Source: Panonychus citri (lineage: Eukaryota > Arthropoda > Arachnida > Trombidiformes > Tetranychidae). From it: 64,000 bases of DNA. Made by a program: the position numbers and the translations under genes. Where the stretch lies: NCBI RefSeq assembly GCF_014898815.1, contig NW_026515442.1:1-64000 (forward strand), given 5' to 3'. Position 1 is the first letter of the stretch. The number at the start of each line of letters is the position of its first letter. This document shows positions 63,481-64,000 of the stretch, in pieces. A model generated the notes under the pieces. The model was given only the letters and a program-made list of their open reading frames with translations, was not told the DNA's origin and did not search any database.

Positions 63481-64000
63481 CCAAAGACTGTCAGAATCTC
63501 GAATCAATGGATGAAGTTGTTAACTTTTATGTAGATTCACTTACAACCAAATATCCAAATGAGAAAACATTTAATCTCATTGGTTACTCACTTGGTGGAG
63601 TGATTGCCTTAAAAGTGGCCATTGGCTTACAAAAGAAATTGAGTCAAAATTCGGTTAGAAATCTCATCATGATGGATTCAGCGCCCGAGATAGTTTACAA
63701 CAAAATGAGAAACGCTTCTAAAGAATATGAAGGAAAAGATGAAAGCACCACATTTACATATTTGACTTTAGATTATCTTTCATATTATATGAAAAGTGAT
63801 GAAAAAACGAAGTGAGAACAAAACTATTTGAGCTCAAAACGAAATCCGCAAAATTAGAATATGCAACTTCAACTATCAATAGGATAGGATCGTTTGAATA
63901 TGATGTTAACCAGATAAGTGATGCTATCGATCTTTTTGCAGATAAAAAACGAAAAGCTACCGATATAAACGTGGACGGAAAATTCCACGGTGAAATTTTT
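63477..64000 (+). pseudogene. FASN: FAS thioesterase domain, runs past window end
   Basis: It reads DCQNLESMDEVVNFYVDSL and the nucleophile Ser in NLIGYSLGGVIALKVA, up to a frame break near 63812 (missing A in an AAG/TGA context). Beyond it a second frame (VRTKLFELKTKSAKLEYATS) is open to the last base. The end of the gene lies outside the window. Confidence 0.85.

Larger units (their letters stand above)
38164..64000 (+). pseudogene. FASN: Type I fatty acid synthase gene, disrupted, continues past window
   Basis: Cytosolic animal FAS builds palmitate from malonyl-CoA. All domains can be read in order: KS, MAT, DH, pseudo-methyltransferase, ER, KR, ACP and TE. Exons include 38164-38255 plus 39951-40000, 40269-40421 and 40486 on, with GT-AG introns at 40001-40268, 40422-40485 and 61953-62036. 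A FLYWCH/MULE transposon (38265-39950) and a Polinton (43979-60394) sit inside coding exons. Small frameshifts occur near 43567, 61614, 61885, 62752-62780, 62893, between about 62925 and 63000, near 63475 and near 63812. Active-site motifs and splice sites are still present, so decay is recent, or part of the indel load is assembly error while the two insertions are real. Confidence 0.9.

Overview
The window is nuclear DNA from an AT-rich animal, most likely an arthropod and plausibly an acariform mite or another arachnid. That guess rests on the gene families, the intron structure, the many ATG/CAT and TC/GA microsatellites and the kinds of transposon present. The sequence cannot name a species. 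Two host genes lie on the + strand, with a dense transposon landscape between and inside them.

1-30.4 kb: the 3' two thirds of a TMTC3-like gene (O-mannosyltransferase-type membrane protein with TPR repeats). Its exons are spread over 29 kb with introns up to 7.8 kb, and the stop codon is at 29646-29648. A direct tandem duplication of about 2.8 kb (16741-19588 and 19589-22364) repeats two exons. The copies differ almost only by small indels, and each copy breaks the reading frame at different places, so an unmerged haplotype or an assembly artefact is likely. The introns hold simple repeats and nothing else I can call.

30.4-37.5 kb: a palindromic Tc1/mariner-like MITE (TA target duplication) with a full-length Ty1/copia retrotransposon nested in it on the - strand. 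The copia element has two LTRs of about 1 kb, a 5-bp target duplication, an initiator-tRNA-Met fragment primer site, a polypurine tract and one intact 1383-codon gag-pol ORF.

38.2-64.0 kb: an animal type I fatty acid synthase gene (KS-MAT-DH-pseudoMT-ER-KR-ACP-TE), cut off by the window end. It is interrupted twice inside coding exons. A FLYWCH/MULE-type DNA transposon (38265-39950, 9-bp target duplication) lies in the first exon. A complete Polinton/Maverick (adintovirus-like) element of 16.4 kb (43979-60394, 6-bp target duplication GAGGTT) lies just after the DH region. Both insertions are precise: with one target copy removed, the host frame runs on. The gene also carries about eight small frameshifts, so here it is a pseudogene or a poorly polished sequence.

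The Polinton carries the usual virion and replication set: packaging ATPase, integrase with chromodomain, penton-like minor capsid protein, a basic VI/X-like protein, double-jelly-roll major capsid protein, adenain-type protease and protein-primed PolB. It also has a right-hand block of small accessory genes, one of which looks like a single-repeat TATA-binding protein. Several genes (PolB, penton, three accessory genes) are broken, while ATPase, integrase, major capsid and protease are open. The most unusual signals are two related arrays of TCGCGAG sites at fixed 26/35-bp spacing, a long coiled coil inside the penton-like protein, spliced 5' ends of two Polinton genes, an exact 50-bp tandem repeat near the right end, and the TBP-like gene.
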